Source of the DNA: Gammaproteobacteria bacterium
GTDB lineage: Bacteria; Pseudomonadota; Gammaproteobacteria; GCA-001735895
Direction of reading: 5' to 3'
DNA: 7,838 nt
NCBI GenBank assembly: GCA_027293245.1
Contig: JAPUFZ010000143.1
Location: forward strand, 1-7,838
Positions 7,353-7,838 of the stretch are shown one piece after another. Both the position numbers and the translations under genes were made by a program. Positions within the stretch are counted from its first letter, which is position 1; the number at the start of each line of letters is the position of its first letter. A model generated the notes under the pieces. It was not told where the DNA came from and ran no database searches. It was given only the letters and a program-made list of their open reading frames with translations.

Positions 7353-7838
7353 TTAGTCCTCGCTGAGGCGTGAATACTTGGATCGCCAGTAAACCTCTGA
7401 CCCGCAATCCTGATGGGCTACTGAACGGGCGAGTATAAACAACAGATCAGACAGGCGATTGATATATTGCGCCGTAACCGGATTCAGGGCTTCGCTATGT
7501 TTTAGTGAAACCAGGGACCTTTCGACACGCCGGCAAATAGTTCGCGCCAGGTGTAAAAAAGCGACTGCCTGTGAACCACCCGGTAAGATAAATTCTTTCA
7601 GTGGTGGCAGGTTTTCGTTGAACTCGGCCGCGCTGGCTTCTATGGCATCCACATGCACTGCCTGAATCAGGTTTTTACCTGGCTGGCATAACTCCGCACC
7701 AATATCAAACAGGTCGTGTTGTACCGCGAATAATGCCTGTTGCTCGGGTATGTCTTCGAGAAAACTGAGTGCAATTCCGACTGCCGCATTGAGTTCGTCA
7801 ACTTCGCCCAGACAGACGACACGAATATCGTTTTTGGC
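7353..7838 (-). CDS. Cob(I)alamin adenosyltransferase, PduO type, C-terminal part, cut by the window edge
   Basis: This enzyme transfers the adenosyl group of ATP to cob(I)alamin to make adenosylcobalamin. Reading the minus strand from the window edge gives 161 residues ending at TAA (7355-7353). Family motifs in order are GEVDELNA (11-18), FDIGAELCQPG (44-54), FILPGGS (83-89), the LHLARTICRRVER segment (95-107, with the arginines typical of the active site) and YINRLSDLLFILAR (125-138). The family is usually about 180-190 residues long, so the missing part should be only some 20-30 N-terminal residues, including the glycine-rich TRTGD-type ATP-binding motif. An ATG at 7658-7656 is internal and cannot be the true start, because conserved sequence continues upstream of it. 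The gene converges on the hydrolase with nine bases between stop codons. Whether it serves cobalamin synthesis or an adenosylcobalamin-dependent mutase cannot be told from this window. Confidence 0.95.
   Translation of the reverse strand, partial: AKNDIRVVCLGEVDELNAAVGIALSFLEDIPEQQALFAVQHDLFDIGAELCQPGKNLIQAVHVDAIEASAAEFNENLPPLKEFILPGGSQAVAFLHLARTICRRVERSLVSLKHSEALNPVTAQYINRLSDLLFILARSVAHQDCGSEVYWRSKYSRLSED

Noticed and set aside
7342..7368. Possible bidirectional terminator between the convergent hydrolase and adenosyltransferase genes (GAGGA at 7342-7346 with TCCTC at 7357-7361; CCTC at 7358-7361 with GAGG at 7365-7368).
   Set aside because: The stems are only four or five base pairs, are mutually exclusive and have no T-tract on either strand, so there is no support for intrinsic termination.

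Overview
The window is a stretch of ordinary bacterial core metabolism. It most likely comes from a gammaproteobacterium (a betaproteobacterium is less likely). The grounds are a long homodimeric AceE-type pyruvate dehydrogenase E1, an Escherichia coli-like class II dihydroorotase and a YbfF-like hydrolase, all close in sequence to the E. coli proteins as I remember them. The genus cannot be read from the sequence alone.

Layout. (1) Bases 1-584, minus strand: the N-terminal 194 codons of pyrC, dihydroorotase, running off the left edge. (2) Bases 585-793: a divergent intergenic region of 209 bases. It contains a perfect TATAAT box inside a 52-base concentric dyad (653-704), which is the most notable non-coding structure in the window. 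(3) Bases 794-7343, plus strand: a tight four-gene cluster of aceE (E1), aceF (E2), lpdA (E3) and an alpha/beta hydrolase. The gaps are 21 bases, then 2 bases, then a 4-base overlap, so it is almost certainly one operon. (4) Bases 7353-7838, minus strand: the C-terminal 161 residues of a PduO-type cob(I)alamin adenosyltransferase, convergent with the operon and running off the right edge.

How the genes work together. AceE decarboxylates pyruvate with thiamine diphosphate and reductively acetylates a lipoyl group. AceF passes the acetyl group to CoA. LpdA reoxidises the dihydrolipoyl group and reduces NAD+. The lipoyl domains are distributed unusually compared with E. coli: AceF carries one, not three, and LpdA carries one fused to its own N-terminus. 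The two domains are close paralogues, with about 33 of 70 aligned residues identical by hand count. This E3 architecture is known from some beta- and gammaproteobacteria (Neisseria and Ralstonia types), so it is a recognised variant and not a new system. The hydrolase is translationally coupled to lpdA, and its link to pyruvate dehydrogenase is unexplained.

I found no mobile element, CRISPR array, tRNA, rRNA or convincing rho-independent terminator, and no evidence of a previously undescribed defence or biosynthetic system. The points most worth a second look are the concentric dyad upstream of aceE, the lipoyl-domain redistribution and the coupled hydrolase.
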